The position numbers and the translations under genes were made by a program. A DNA stretch of 64,000 nucleotides from Runella sp. SP2 (GTDB lineage: Bacteria; Bacteroidota; Bacteroidia; Cytophagales; Spirosomataceae). The notes under the pieces were generated by a model. The model saw nothing but the letters and a program-made list of their open reading frames with translations. It was not told where the DNA came from and made no database searches. The stretch spans positions 372,001 through 436,000 of the forward strand of contig NZ_CP031030.1 in assembly GCF_003711225.1 (NCBI RefSeq), in the 5' to 3' direction. Shown piece by piece: positions 28,101 through 36,184 of the stretch; within the stretch, counting starts at the first letter, position 1; every line of letters begins with the position of its first letter.

Positions 28101-31100
28101 GCGGCGATGGTAGGGGTGGCGGGGTCATTTAAAGTTTTGACGGAGTTGTCGGTGGCGGTACATCCTGCGTGAGTAATGCTAAATTCGGAGTAAGTTCCTT
28201 GGGTTAAATTGCTCAAGGTAAAGGCATTACTAGCGATACTGATTGTAGTCGAAAGCGCGGTTGTTCCTTTTTTGTAATTCAAAGTATAGCTGTCATCGGT
28301 CAAATTCGTAGTCACAAATGGAATGCTTCCGTTGCTTCCCGCGCAAGTGCTGGGGTTGATAGGTGTCCCCGCAGCGATGGTAGGTGCAGCAGGGTCATTT
28401 AAAGTTTTGGCGGCGTTATCGGTGGCGGTACATCCTGCGTGAGTAATGCTAAATTCGGAGTAAGTTCCTTGGGTTAAGTTGTTCAAGGTAAAGACATTGC
28501 TAGCGACATTGACGGTGGTCGAAAGCGTGGTTGTTCCTTTTTTGTAATTCAAAGTATAATTGCCATCGTTCAAATTCGTAGTCACAAACGGAATGCTTCC
28601 GTTGCTTCCCGCGCAAGTGCTGGGGTTGGTAGGTGTCCCCGCGGCGATGGTTGGGGTGGCGGGGTCATTTAAAGTTTTGACGGAGTTGTCGGTGGCGGTG
28701 CATCCTGCGTGAGTAATGCTAAATTCGGAGTAAGTTCCTTGGGTTAAGTTACTCAAGGTAAAGGCATTGCTGGCAACATTGACGGTGGTTGAAAGCGCAG
28801 TTGTTCCTCTTTTGTAATTCAAAGTATAATTGCCATCGTTCAAATTCGTGGTCACAAATGGAATGCTTCCGTTGCTTCCTGCGCAAGTACTGGGGTTGGT
28901 AGGTGTAACCGCAGCGATGGTTGGTGCAGCGGGGTCATTTAAAGTTTTGACGGCGTTGTCGGTGGCGGTGCATCCTGCGTTGGTAATGCTAAACTCAGAG
29001 TAAGTTCCTTGGGTTAAGTTACTCAAGGTAAAGGCATTACTAGCAACGTTAATTGTTATTGAAAGCGCGGTTGTTCCTTTTTTGTAACTCAAAGTATAGC
29101 TGTCATCGTTCAAATTCGTAGTCACAAATGGAATGCTTCCGTTGCTTCCCGCGCAGGTGCTGGGGTTGGTAGGTGTCCCCGCAGCGATGGTAGGGGTGGC
29201 GGGGTCATTTAAAGTTTTGACGGAGTTGTCGGTGGCGGTACATCCCGTGTTGGTAATGCTAAATTCGGAGTAAGTTCCTTGGGTTAAGTTACTCAAGGTA
29301 AAGGCCTTGCTGGCGACATTGATGGTGGTCGAAAGTGCAGTTGTTCCTTTTTTGTAATTCAAAGTATAATTGCCATCGTTCAAATTCGTAGTTACAAATG
29401 GAATGCTTCCGTTGCTTCCCGCACAAGTGCTGGGGTTGGTAGGTGTCCCCGCAGCGATGGTTGGTGCAGCAGGGTCAGACAGGGTTTGAGAGTTGTTATC
29501 ACTTCCCGTGCATCCTGCGTGAGTAATGCTAAATTCGGAGTAAGTTCCTTGGGTTAAGTTGCTCAAGGTAAAGGCATTGCTGGCGACATTGACGGTGGTT
29601 GAAAGCGCAGTTGTTCCTTTTTTGTAATTCAAAGTATAGCTGTCATCGTTCAAATTCGTAGTCACAAACGGAATGCTTCCGTTGCTTCCCGCGCAGGTGC
29701 TGGGGTTGGTAGGTGTCCCCGCGGCGATGGTAGGTGCAGCAGGGTCATTTAAAGTTTTGACAGAGTTGTCGGTGGCGGTACATCCCGTGTTGGTAATGCT
29801 AAATTCGGAGTAAGTTCCTTGGGTTAAGTTGCTCAAGGTAAAGGCATTGCTGGCGACATTGATGGTGGTCGAAAGTGCAGTTGTTCCTTTTTTGTAATTC
29901 AAAGTATAGCTGTCATCGTTCAAATTCGTAGTCACAAACGGAATGCTTCCGTTGCTTCCCGCGCAGGTGCTGGGGTTGGTAGGTGTCCCCGCGGCGATGG
30001 TTGGTACAGCGGGGTCATTTAAAGTTTTGGCGGCGTTATCGGTGGCGGTACATCCTGCGTTGGTAATGCTAAATTCGGAGTAAGTTCCTTGGGTTAAGTT
30101 GCTCAAGGTAAAGGCATTGCTGGCGATACTGATGGTGGTTGAAAGCGCGGTTATTCCTTTTTTGTAATTCAAAGTATAATTGCCATCGTTCAAATTCGTG
30201 GTCACAAACGGAATGCTTCCGTTGCTTCCCGCGCAAGTGCTGGGGTTGGTAGGCGTCCCCGCAGCGATGGTAGGTGCAGCGGGCTCAGACAGGGTTTGAG
30301 AGTTGTTATCACTTCCCGTACATCCCGCGTGAGTAATGCTAAATTCGGAGTAAGTTCCTTGGGTTAAGTTACTCAAGGTAAAGGCATTACTAGTGACATT
30401 GACGGTGGTCGAAAGCGTAGTTGTTCCTTTTTTGTAATTGAGGGTATAGCTGCCATCGTTCAAATTCGTAGTCACAAACGGAATGCTTCCGTTGCTTCCC
30501 GCGCAGGTGCTGGGGTTGGTAGGCGTCCCCGCGGCGATGGTTGGATTATTGCATATACCCGTCCCTTGTATGTTGAACGTGTAGGGGTTTTCGTTACTAT
30601 CGTTATTCTCAATACTGATGATAGCGGTGCGAATGCCTGGAGCATTGGGCGTAAAGCTAATAACAAACGTAGTCGAACTTCCAGCGGGAATAGTTGCGCT
30701 AGGAAGGGTCGTTATTTGAAAATCGGAGGGATTTGCGCCAGTGACGTTGACAAGAGGTGTTCCCGAAAGTGTTAAATTTCCTGTCTCCGTATTTTCAATG
30801 GTAAAAGTTTTGGATACAGGGCCTGTACCAATGGTTTTATTACCAAAATCGGTATCATTTGTCGTCGAGGGTGGGTTGTTGCCGCTTAGGATATTGTTAG
30901 CATTGCCTTTGATGTTGATTTCTGGAGAAGGTGGAATGCCCGTTCCTTGTATGGTAAAAGTGTAAGGGTTTTCGTCTAAGTCATTATTTGCTATACTTAT
31001 GTTAGCGGTGCGTACCCCAAGTCCTTGAGGTGTAAAGCGAATGATAAAGGTTGCGCTGGAGGATATAGATGCAGGTGGCTGGGTGATGACCGTGAAGTCA

Positions 31101-33952
31101 TTAGCATGTGGGCCAGAAATAGCTACTCGTGGGTCTCCTGTTAGAAGTAAAGTTAGATTCCTAGTGTTTTCAATACTAAATGTCCGCTCGACGCTACCAG
31201 CTACACCTTTGGGGCCAAAATCGGTAAAATTGTTAAGATTAGGGGTTGTACTTTGATTTTCAATGAGGTTATTATTTCCTCTGATAGTAATTTCTGTTGC
31301 GTCGTCGTTGAGTATTGTTAATGTTCCCGAACTAGGATTACCTAGTTGATACCCTGTACTGTTGGTGATGGTTAAGATTACTGTTTCATCGGATTCCAAT
31401 TGATTATCTAAGCTCGGGTCAATAGTAACTGTTGCTGTTTTACTGCCACTTTGAAAAGTGACCGACCCTGAGCTACTTGTAAAGTTGGTTGCTCCTGTTT
31501 GTGTGTAGTCAGTTCCAAAGGTAGCGGTTCCGCCTACGGTAAAGTTTACAGTAAAGCCAGCAGGAGCGGGGTTGGAGAGTGTAAAAGTAACAGTTCCATC
31601 TGATGCACCATCCTCCGAAATAGAGAATTGTGAGAGACTTACGGTTACGGTAGGTACTAGTGTGTAAGTAAAGGGGACAATATAGCTACAAGCGTTGCCA
31701 CTAGGTGTGACTTTAGCATAGAGCGTTTGTGAGCCTGCTGGCAAGGTATTTGAAGGAGTGAATGAGTTGGGACTATTAAATGTGCCTGCTGAGCTGGTGG
31801 CATCTGCATCTGTAAAAATGCCATTAATGACGCCATTGTACGAGGCAGGACTGCCTCCATAGGCAAAAATTGGCACTGAATTGTTAACAATGAGGGAAGA
31901 TTGTGGGTGGTTCGTAATGCTAATAGAAGGATAAAGTGTACTGCACTTAAACACACCGTTGTTGGTGAAGTTGGCTTGGCCATTAAATTCTCCCGCAATG
32001 TATAAGTAGCCGTTGTTGGTGATGACAGTTCCTGTGTTGGAGAATACATCGCCTGCCCCGACAATCAACTGAGCACAAGCGGCATTTGTTATGGTAATGG
32101 GTAGGGAAAAGAAAACACCCATTCCACTGGTTGATTTTATCAGGCCGTTGTTCGTAATAGAGCCTTTGAGGTCGTGAAATAGACGGGTTGTGCCATTGTA
32201 TAGGATACTGCCATTGTTAGTAAGTGCTATATTTCCTGCTGAGTTGAAAGTGCTAAAGGCTGTTCCTGAGCCATTTACAGTGATAGTAGCATTGGAAGCG
32301 TTGTTGACGGTCATGGTACTTTGGTATGCTCCAAATGCTGCTTCATAGGGCTGGGCGATTATATTGCCGTTGTTGTTGATAGTGACATTAGTGGCATCTT
32401 CAGTGTAAAAAGCACCATACATTTCGCCCGAACTAGCTTGTAGGGTTGTTGTCCCGTTATTAGTGAAAGTAGTGCCACTTTCCAAAAATAAACCGTAACC
32501 GTTGCCAATCGTGATGTTTAAAGATGCTCCACTATTGACTGTAAGTTGAGCGTTTTCCAGAAGAATAATTTGCGAAACAGTCGCATTTGTACCAATCACA
32601 GGGTCGTTGGGTGTATCAGGTATGTTTACTCTGCTCCCTGCTCCTGGCACACTGGCTGGGTTCCAGTTGCAGGCGACATTCCAGTCGTTACTGATTGTTC
32701 CTTGCCATGTAACGTTTACTGGGATCGTAGAAGAAGGCGAGCTGACCGTCAAGATGGCTGCGTTTGACTCGGTACTTCCTCCGCTGTTGGTAGCCACGCA
32801 TCTATACCGACGGTTGTTCAAGCCTGTTACGTCGCTAATGGTAAGGGTTGGGGTCGTGACGTTGGAGTAAGGTGTGGCATTACTCAAGTCGCTCCAGTTA
32901 ACACCCCCGTTGGAACTTACTTGCCACTGATAAGAAGTAGCTCCCGTCGCCGTAATGGAAAAAGAAGCGCTAGTGCCTTGGCAGGTTACTACGAAGTTGG
33001 GATTGGCAGTAATGACAGGGAGGGGAATGTTGTTGGTATATAAAAATGGAACAATGAGCACACAACTACCCCCAGAGAGGGTGATTTTAGCATAGAGTGT
33101 TTGTTCACCGCCAGGAAGCGACGGAGAAGGGGAAAAGTTATTCGTAGCTTGGGTAAATGAGCCCGCCGAAAGTGTTGCCGCTGCATCAGTATAAATTCCA
33201 TTGACGGTTGCATTGTTGCTGGCACCAAAAGTAAAAAAAGGTGATTCGTTATCATCAATTAGAATTCGATTGTTGTTCAAAGTACCATTATTGTTCAAGG
33301 TTTCGTATTTGAGGACACCGTTATTAGTAATTGTACCTGAGTTGTGTAACCACCAATAGACCTGTAGCAAACCATTATTGTTAAACGTCCCCTCGTTACG
33401 GAAGTCGTTGTTGTTTTCGGCGGTTAAAATGATTTTTCCGCAGGAGTTGTTGTTGAATGTGGCGCCAGTTAGGTTGTCTATTCCGAAGCGGCACGAAACG
33501 TTCATTGTTCCTGTATTCGTAACTGTGCTCCCTGAGTTTACCACCATTGCAAATATATTGACTGCGGTAGAGGAAAAGTTGATGATGCCGTTGTTGATTA
33601 AGGTGGATGCTGTTTCAAGAATAATTCCTGTAATGCTAAACAGGCTTATATCAAGGGTACCTGTGTTATTAATTGTGAGCCGCCCCCCATTAAGGATTTG
33701 TATGTGTTTTACACTAACAGAGGAAGTTACCACAGGGTCATTAGTCGTATTAGGGATAACGACCGAATTCCCTGCGCCTGGTACCCCACTGGGAAACCAG
33801 TTGCAGGCGTCAGTCCAATCAGTACTTACTGAACCATTCCAAGTCATGGTTTCGGTGGAAGTGGCTACTTGGTTGCAGGCCGTCGGTTTGGTTCCTGCGA
33901 ATAAAACCTGATTTACTAATAAGGCTAAGACAAGAAGTAAGAAATTTTTCAT
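23195..33952 (-). CDS. giant T9SS-secreted adhesin with 19 SprB-like repeats
   Basis: A protein of about 3585 residues, starting at the ATG at 33952 (MKNFLLLVLALLVNQVLFAG, a clear signal peptide). An in-frame start at 34033 would begin inside the leader RNA and is rejected. In order: two similar beta-roll domains opening SVSTDWTDACNW and TISNDWNVACNW, an Ig-like domain, a Calx-beta domain (SISEDGASDGTVTFTLSN), two choice-of-anchor D domains, nineteen 90-residue SprB-like repeats, and the C-terminal block shared with the neighbouring adhesin, ending in a type A T9SS sorting domain (LPNPVSN to LKVIKLP). It is expected to be a surface adhesin, possibly moved by the gliding motor. Confidence 0.9.
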   Translation of the reverse strand: MKNFLLLVLALLVNQVLFAGTKPTACNQVATSTETMTWNGSVSTDWTDACNWFPSGVPGAGNSVVIPNTTNDPVVTSSVSVKHIQILNGGRLTINNTGTLDISLFSITGIILETASTLINNGIINFSSTAVNIFAMVVNSGSTVTNTGTMNVSCRFGIDNLTGATFNNNSCGKIILTAENNNDFRNEGTFNNNGLLQVYWWLHNSGTITNNGVLKYETLNNNGTLNNNRILIDDNESPFFTFGASNNATVNGIYTDAAATLSAGSFTQATNNFSPSPSLPGGEQTLYAKITLSGGSCVLIVPFLYTNNIPLPVITANPNFVVTCQGTSASFSITATGATSYQWQVSSNGGVNWSDLSNATPYSNVTTPTLTISDVTGLNNRRYRCVATNSGGSTESNAAILTVSSPSSTIPVNVTWQGTISNDWNVACNWNPASVPGAGSRVNIPDTPNDPVIGTNATVSQIILLENAQLTVNSGASLNITIGNGYGLFLESGTTFTNNGTTTLQASSGEMYGAFYTEDATNVTINNNGNIIAQPYEAAFGAYQSTMTVNNASNATITVNGSGTAFSTFNSAGNIALTNNGSILYNGTTRLFHDLKGSITNNGLIKSTSGMGVFFSLPITITNAACAQLIVGAGDVFSNTGTVITNNGYLYIAGEFNGQANFTNNGVFKCSTLYPSISITNHPQSSLIVNNSVPIFAYGGSPASYNGVINGIFTDADATSSAGTFNSPNSFTPSNTLPAGSQTLYAKVTPSGNACSYIVPFTYTLVPTVTVSLSQFSISEDGASDGTVTFTLSNPAPAGFTVNFTVGGTATFGTDYTQTGATNFTSSSGSVTFQSGSKTATVTIDPSLDNQLESDETVILTITNSTGYQLGNPSSGTLTILNDDATEITIRGNNNLIENQSTTPNLNNFTDFGPKGVAGSVERTFSIENTRNLTLLLTGDPRVAISGPHANDFTVITQPPASISSSATFIIRFTPQGLGVRTANISIANNDLDENPYTFTIQGTGIPPSPEINIKGNANNILSGNNPPSTTNDTDFGNKTIGTGPVSKTFTIENTETGNLTLSGTPLVNVTGANPSDFQITTLPSATIPAGSSTTFVISFTPNAPGIRTAIISIENNDSNENPYTFNIQGTGICNNPTIAAGTPTNPSTCAGSNGSIPFVTTNLNDGSYTLNYKKGTTTLSTTVNVTSNAFTLSNLTQGTYSEFSITHAGCTGSDNNSQTLSEPAAPTIAAGTPTNPSTCAGSNGSIPFVTTNLNDGNYTLNYKKGITALSTTISIASNAFTLSNLTQGTYSEFSITNAGCTATDNAAKTLNDPAVPTIAAGTPTNPSTCAGSNGSIPFVTTNLNDDSYTLNYKKGTTALSTTINVASNAFTLSNLTQGTYSEFSITNTGCTATDNSVKTLNDPAAPTIAAGTPTNPSTCAGSNGSIPFVTTNLNDDSYTLNYKKGTTALSTTVNVASNAFTLSNLTQGTYSEFSITHAGCTGSDNNSQTLSDPAAPTIAAGTPTNPSTCAGSNGSIPFVTTNLNDGNYTLNYKKGTTALSTTINVASKAFTLSNLTQGTYSEFSITNTGCTATDNSVKTLNDPATPTIAAGTPTNPSTCAGSNGSIPFVTTNLNDDSYTLSYKKGTTALSITINVASNAFTLSNLTQGTYSEFSITNAGCTATDNAVKTLNDPAAPTIAAVTPTNPSTCAGSNGSIPFVTTNLNDGNYTLNYKRGTTALSTTVNVASNAFTLSNLTQGTYSEFSITHAGCTATDNSVKTLNDPATPTIAAGTPTNPSTCAGSNGSIPFVTTNLNDGNYTLNYKKGTTTLSTTVNVASNVFTLNNLTQGTYSEFSITHAGCTATDNAAKTLNDPAAPTIAAGTPINPSTCAGSNGSIPFVTTNLTDDSYTLNYKKGTTALSTTISIASNAFTLSNLTQGTYSEFSITHAGCTATDNSVKTLNDPATPTIAAGTPTNPSTCAGSNGSIPFVTTNLNDGSYTLSYKKGTTALSTTISIASNAFTLSNLDQGTYSEFSITNTGCTATDNSVKTLNDPATPTIAAGTPTNPSTCAGSNGSIPFVTTNLNDGNYTLNYKKGTTALSTTINVASNAFTLSNLTQGTYSEFSITNAGCTATDNSVKTLNDPATPTIAAGTPTNPSTCAGSNGSIPFVTTNLNDDSYTLNYKRGTTALSTTVNVASNAFTLSNLTQGTYSEFSITNAGCTATDNSVKTLNDPAAPTIAAGTPTNPSTCAGSNGSIPFVTTNLNDDSYTLNYKKGTTALSTTVNVASNAFTLSNLTQGTYSEFSITHAGCTATDNAAKTLNDPAVPTIAAGTPTNPSTCAGSNGSIPFVTTNLNDDSYTLNYKKGTTALSTTISIASNAFTLSNLTQGTYSEFSITNTGCTATDNSAKTLNDPATPTIAAGTPTNPSTCAGSNGSIPFVTTNLNDGNYTLNYKKGTTALSTTVNVASNAFTLSNLTQGTYSEFSITNTGCTATDNSVKTLNDPATPTIAAGTPTNPSTCAGSNGSIPFVTTNLNDGSYTLNYKKGTTALSTTINVASNAFTLSNLAQGTYSEFSITNTGCTATDNAAKTLNDPATPTIAAGTPTNPSTCAGSNGSIPFVTTNLNDGSYTLNYKKGTTALSATVSIASNAFTLSNLTQGTYSEFSITHAGCTATDNSVKTLNDPAAPTIAAGTPTNPSTCAGSNGSIPFVTTNLNDGSYTLNYKKGTTALSTTISIASNAFTLSNLTQGTYSEFSITHAGCTATDNSAKTLNDPATPTIAAGTPTNPSTCAGSNGSIPFVTTNLNDDSYTLNYKKGTTALSTTISIASNAFTLSNLTQGTYSEFSITHAGCTATDNSVKTINASTAPMMFTVTGGGVYCTESSGVAVGLNGSEVGINYQLKKDGNNTGSIVAGTGATISFGTQLAGIYTVEATHNSGNCSATMIGSVTVAVQNKPTITLSTLQQTLNEGNNPVLCDTDANPVNGLQFNVSGLCVSGSPVWRVQVGNTTWSDWSATAPVSQPSNNQPHRYQAACDANCASTYSGVIELTINNRASVPQNVSLLVDGVTVAVGETKEVCSLVNMPLTFNANCAAGEVILYSVDGGEYSAGVPVGLVDNQFHNYRVRCRKSDGTPSCVESESGVMRLKLVVIPAAPTVSLSSTASCDATASFSGQSTCGSLRTVWYNATTNVALPSLPSTVPSQTTSYYARCQTENGCVSEKSNVVTFTLTPTQVAPVITASQEIVCTGTTVTISANCPAGSQTFWNTGVTAPSFEVAFSNVTKQTYWAKCIFEGGCQSSESVRKDVYWNAFVVTLINIGESKSAIKTNNRSAWSSQFITRDGGPELEQSTQVNPTLYYVENANKMAPRYWTINVEACGLSTDGSLTFDMLATPEMGVIRSFNTHENNAPYFMYANREGWTELYAQNHPAYGFYQDNGAGGNSYDAGLPKGLYKLSIRYWDMKGWGSIYPSTRKPQGNVLAYQEYWFRIQSRDGVGVGAARVAESEEAKSKGQGSDNGKQITDNGVFATVLPNPVSNILRLKVQESKGQVVQAALTDASGREVLRRQFVPETNTHQEEFGVSELPAGVYFLQVRTETNKATLKVIKLP
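25415..30544 (-). repeat. tandem array of nineteen 270-bp SprB-like repeats
   Basis: The marker GAATGCTTCC recurs every 270 bp from 25621 to 30481 without a single length change, giving 19 units and 5130 bp. Each 90-residue unit opens PTIAAGTPTNPSTCAGSNGS and contains YTLNYKKGTTALSTT, FTLSNLTQGTYSEFSIT and GCTATDN. Variation is confined to a few positions (DGS, DGN or DDS; NVAS or SIAS; HAG, NAG or NTG), as expected under repeated recombination. Confidence 0.95.
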
Positions 33953-33996
33953 GGGTAGAAAAGAATGATTATGAAGGTTGATAAAAACACAAATCG

Positions 33997-34065
33997 GGTA
34001 GGCAGCCAAAGGAGGGGAGGGATGTTTCGTCAAACAACCCCCAGTTTCCTCCTTTTCTTTCTACC
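33997..34065 (-). ncRNA. structured leader RNA, copy 2
   Basis: It has the same helices as copy 1: GGTAG/CTACC outside, AAGGAGG/CCTCCTT inside, and an apical TGTTT-GACG-AAACA hairpin extended by GGG/CCC. Compared with copy 1, A-U and C-G pairs are replaced by G-C and U-A, while the GACG loop is unchanged. It ends 44 nt before the adhesin ATG at 33952. Confidence 0.6.
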
Positions 34066-34300
34066 ACGAAAGTTCAAATAGAAGGTGACCAGAGAAGGAC
34101 AAGGCTATCGCCTAGACACCTTTTGTAGGTGACCTTTTTAGAGTAGGGCAAACCAAAGTGGAAGTGGAATTAAGAGTTTTCCATACGTTTTGAAAAGTTA
34201 AAGCAATATCTTAACCATTAAAAAGAGAGGTGTTTTGCTGAATAGAATGATGATACAAATTTGGCGGGTTGTGGGCATTGGCCGTTAATCCAAAATGAAC

Positions 34301-34405
34301 ATTCTTTTGCTCATTTTGAACAATTGATTTTTTTTATTTGTACCCTCTCAGAATAGTTACGAAATTCTTTTCCTCATTTTGAACATTCTTTTCCTCATTT
34401 TGAAC
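34301..34405. repeat. 21-bp repeats upstream of the 3585-aa adhesin gene
   Basis: ATTCTTTTCCTCATTTTGAAC occurs twice in perfect tandem (34364-34384, 34385-34405), with a third copy (one base different) at 34301-34321. It is related to the 21-bp units downstream of the gene. The rest of the gene-free stretch 34066-34537 is AT-rich, probably contains the adhesin promoter, and shows only a weak CACCT/AGGTG hairpin near 34129. I see no clear terminator for the beta-helix gene. Confidence 0.7.
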
Positions 34406-34537
34406 AAATGGGCTTTTTTTTGGGTGGAGAGGTGTTTTTTTGCAAAAATAGAAGCGCATAACAAAACCATGCGAGTTACGAAACAAAAGCCGTGCTCGGA
34501 ACAAAAACAGAAGAATAAAAGGAAGGATTAAAAATGA

Positions 34538-36172
34538 TTAAGGGGCTGTCGTCACCTTCACATTCCTAAACATAAACAAGTTGTTGCTAACCCGCACGGC
34601 CTTCCCACTGGCCGTTGTGACGTTGCGAAGAACGACCTCTTTGGTGATGACGTAGGGGAATTTCTCTTGGTAGGAACTGTCGGTCAGCTGGGGGTTAAAA
34701 TTTGCAAAAATGGCAGGGCCTTGGTAGTTGTCGGGGTGCTGCGAATCGTCGATGCGGAGGTTTTCGATGGTGATGCGTTCGGGCATGTAGCAGGTATAAC
34801 CAAAATCGTGCAAGCCAGAATATGACCCACTGATGAGGTCGGCGCTGGTAGGCTTGCCGCCTGCGGGGACAAAAACGCAGTTGCGAATGATGAGCTCGCC
34901 TTGCCACGTGCTGCCGTAGTCGGAGCGAAGGTTGACGATGCTGCGACCGCGAATGGTGGAATTTTCGACCAAAAATGTGCCGCTTCCAATGGCATTGATG
35001 CCCATGTGCCCGAGGGTGGAATTGCGGATGGTGGCGTTGGCTACGCCTTGGTGCGCGTCAAAACGCGAGAGTGTACAGCGGTCGTACAGCAGGTTTTTAC
35101 AAAAATTGGAGCCCAAAATGCCCCAATACGTATTGTCGTCGATGCTGTTGGTTTGGGTACAATTGACAAAAGACACATTCACCGCCCGATTGACCGACAG
35201 GTCGTAAGTGCCCATCGAAACGGGTTTTCCTGCCGCGCCAATGGTACTGTAGGTGCGGTGGCCCGTCAGCAAGGTGTTTTTGACGGTGACGTAGGCACAG
35301 TCACCGACGTTGATAAATCCGCCGTAAGGCGCGCCGTTTTCGCCCTCGCCCGTGATGCGGTGTTCGAGTCCTTCGATGAGAACATTTGACCGACGAACGG
35401 CAATGTTTCGGCTATAATAGGTATATTTTGATTCGGCTTTGTTAGCAATGGTTGTGAAGCGTCCTCCCGTGATTTTCAAAGGTTTTTCGTCGATGGGCAA
35501 CACGTTCATGTCAGTGATTTGGTCAAAATCCCAAATGATGGGAGCATTCATGTCAACGTTACCGTTTTTGTCAACCACAAAAATGTCGGTTTGTGAAGAG
35601 CCGTTGTTTTGATTTAACCCAAACCGAATGTACTGCTTCACGTTGGAATTGGTGACGGTTATAAGGCAAGTACTTGGCAAGGACGCGTCGATTTTTTTCT
35701 GGTTCCGCTTGAGGGAAGAAATGGTAGAAAGCTTAAACGACTGGAGGTTAGAGCTGACGGTAAATACCGACGCATTGCGGTTTTGGACGTCGGTATCGTC
35801 GATGATAAAGGCGGCCGTGCCAAAATCGGTATCGGTTTGAATCATCGCCGTCCGCTCTTTGCCGCTCACGTAATAAGTGGCGTTGGCGTCGGCTTTGACT
35901 TTGAGCCCGTTGGTGTTTGCAAAAGCATGAGTTGCGGCGATGGCATCCATGTCGTCGGTTTTGCCATCTCCTTTGGCGCCAAAATCACGGTAACTAACCA
36001 CCCCTGCGGCTTTGAACTTAGCCAGTTGTTTCGGAGAAATGTTGTCAAATGTTGAGGAGGTTTGTCCATAAACCAGCCCAGAATAACAAGTAACGAAGTA
36101 ATAAAGTAGCCGTTTTAGTGCGTTTAACAAATAATGGTTCATTTGGGTCATTAGAAGGTGTGGATAGCGCAT
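34538..36172 (-). CDS. exported parallel beta-helix protein (pectate lyase/GH55-like)
   Basis: About 544 residues. After a signal-like N-terminus (LLYYFVTCYSGLVYGQT), the segment YRDFGAKGDGKTDDMDAI is the classic opening of the Pectate_lyase_3 / phage tailspike beta-helix fold. Repeating right-handed helix coils follow (for example VTVKNTLLTG, ATIRNSTLGH, FLVENSTIRG). No catalytic acid pair can be assigned, so it may bind or cleave a polysaccharide. In-frame ATGs at 36151 and 36142 are alternative starts. The start is only 12 bp beyond the adenylate cyclase stop, so it is probably the third gene of that operon. Confidence 0.8.
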   Translation of the reverse strand: MRYPHLLMTQMNHYLLNALKRLLYYFVTCYSGLVYGQTSSTFDNISPKQLAKFKAAGVVSYRDFGAKGDGKTDDMDAIAATHAFANTNGLKVKADANATYYVSGKERTAMIQTDTDFGTAAFIIDDTDVQNRNASVFTVSSNLQSFKLSTISSLKRNQKKIDASLPSTCLITVTNSNVKQYIRFGLNQNNGSSQTDIFVVDKNGNVDMNAPIIWDFDQITDMNVLPIDEKPLKITGGRFTTIANKAESKYTYYSRNIAVRRSNVLIEGLEHRITGEGENGAPYGGFINVGDCAYVTVKNTLLTGHRTYSTIGAAGKPVSMGTYDLSVNRAVNVSFVNCTQTNSIDDNTYWGILGSNFCKNLLYDRCTLSRFDAHQGVANATIRNSTLGHMGINAIGSGTFLVENSTIRGRSIVNLRSDYGSTWQGELIIRNCVFVPAGGKPTSADLISGSYSGLHDFGYTCYMPERITIENLRIDDSQHPDNYQGPAIFANFNPQLTDSSYQEKFPYVITKEVVLRNVTTASGKAVRVSNNLFMFRNVKVTTAP

Positions 36173-36184
36173 GATAAAGGTTGG

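Noticed and set aside
25415-30544. Regular repeats that could suggest a CRISPR array
   Set aside because: Units are 270 bp, fully coding and nearly identical throughout; there are no short repeats with unique spacers and no cas genes.
33953-34033. Longer in-frame start for the 3585-aa adhesin
   Set aside because: It would begin inside the structured leader and has no signal peptide; MKNFLLL at 33952 does.
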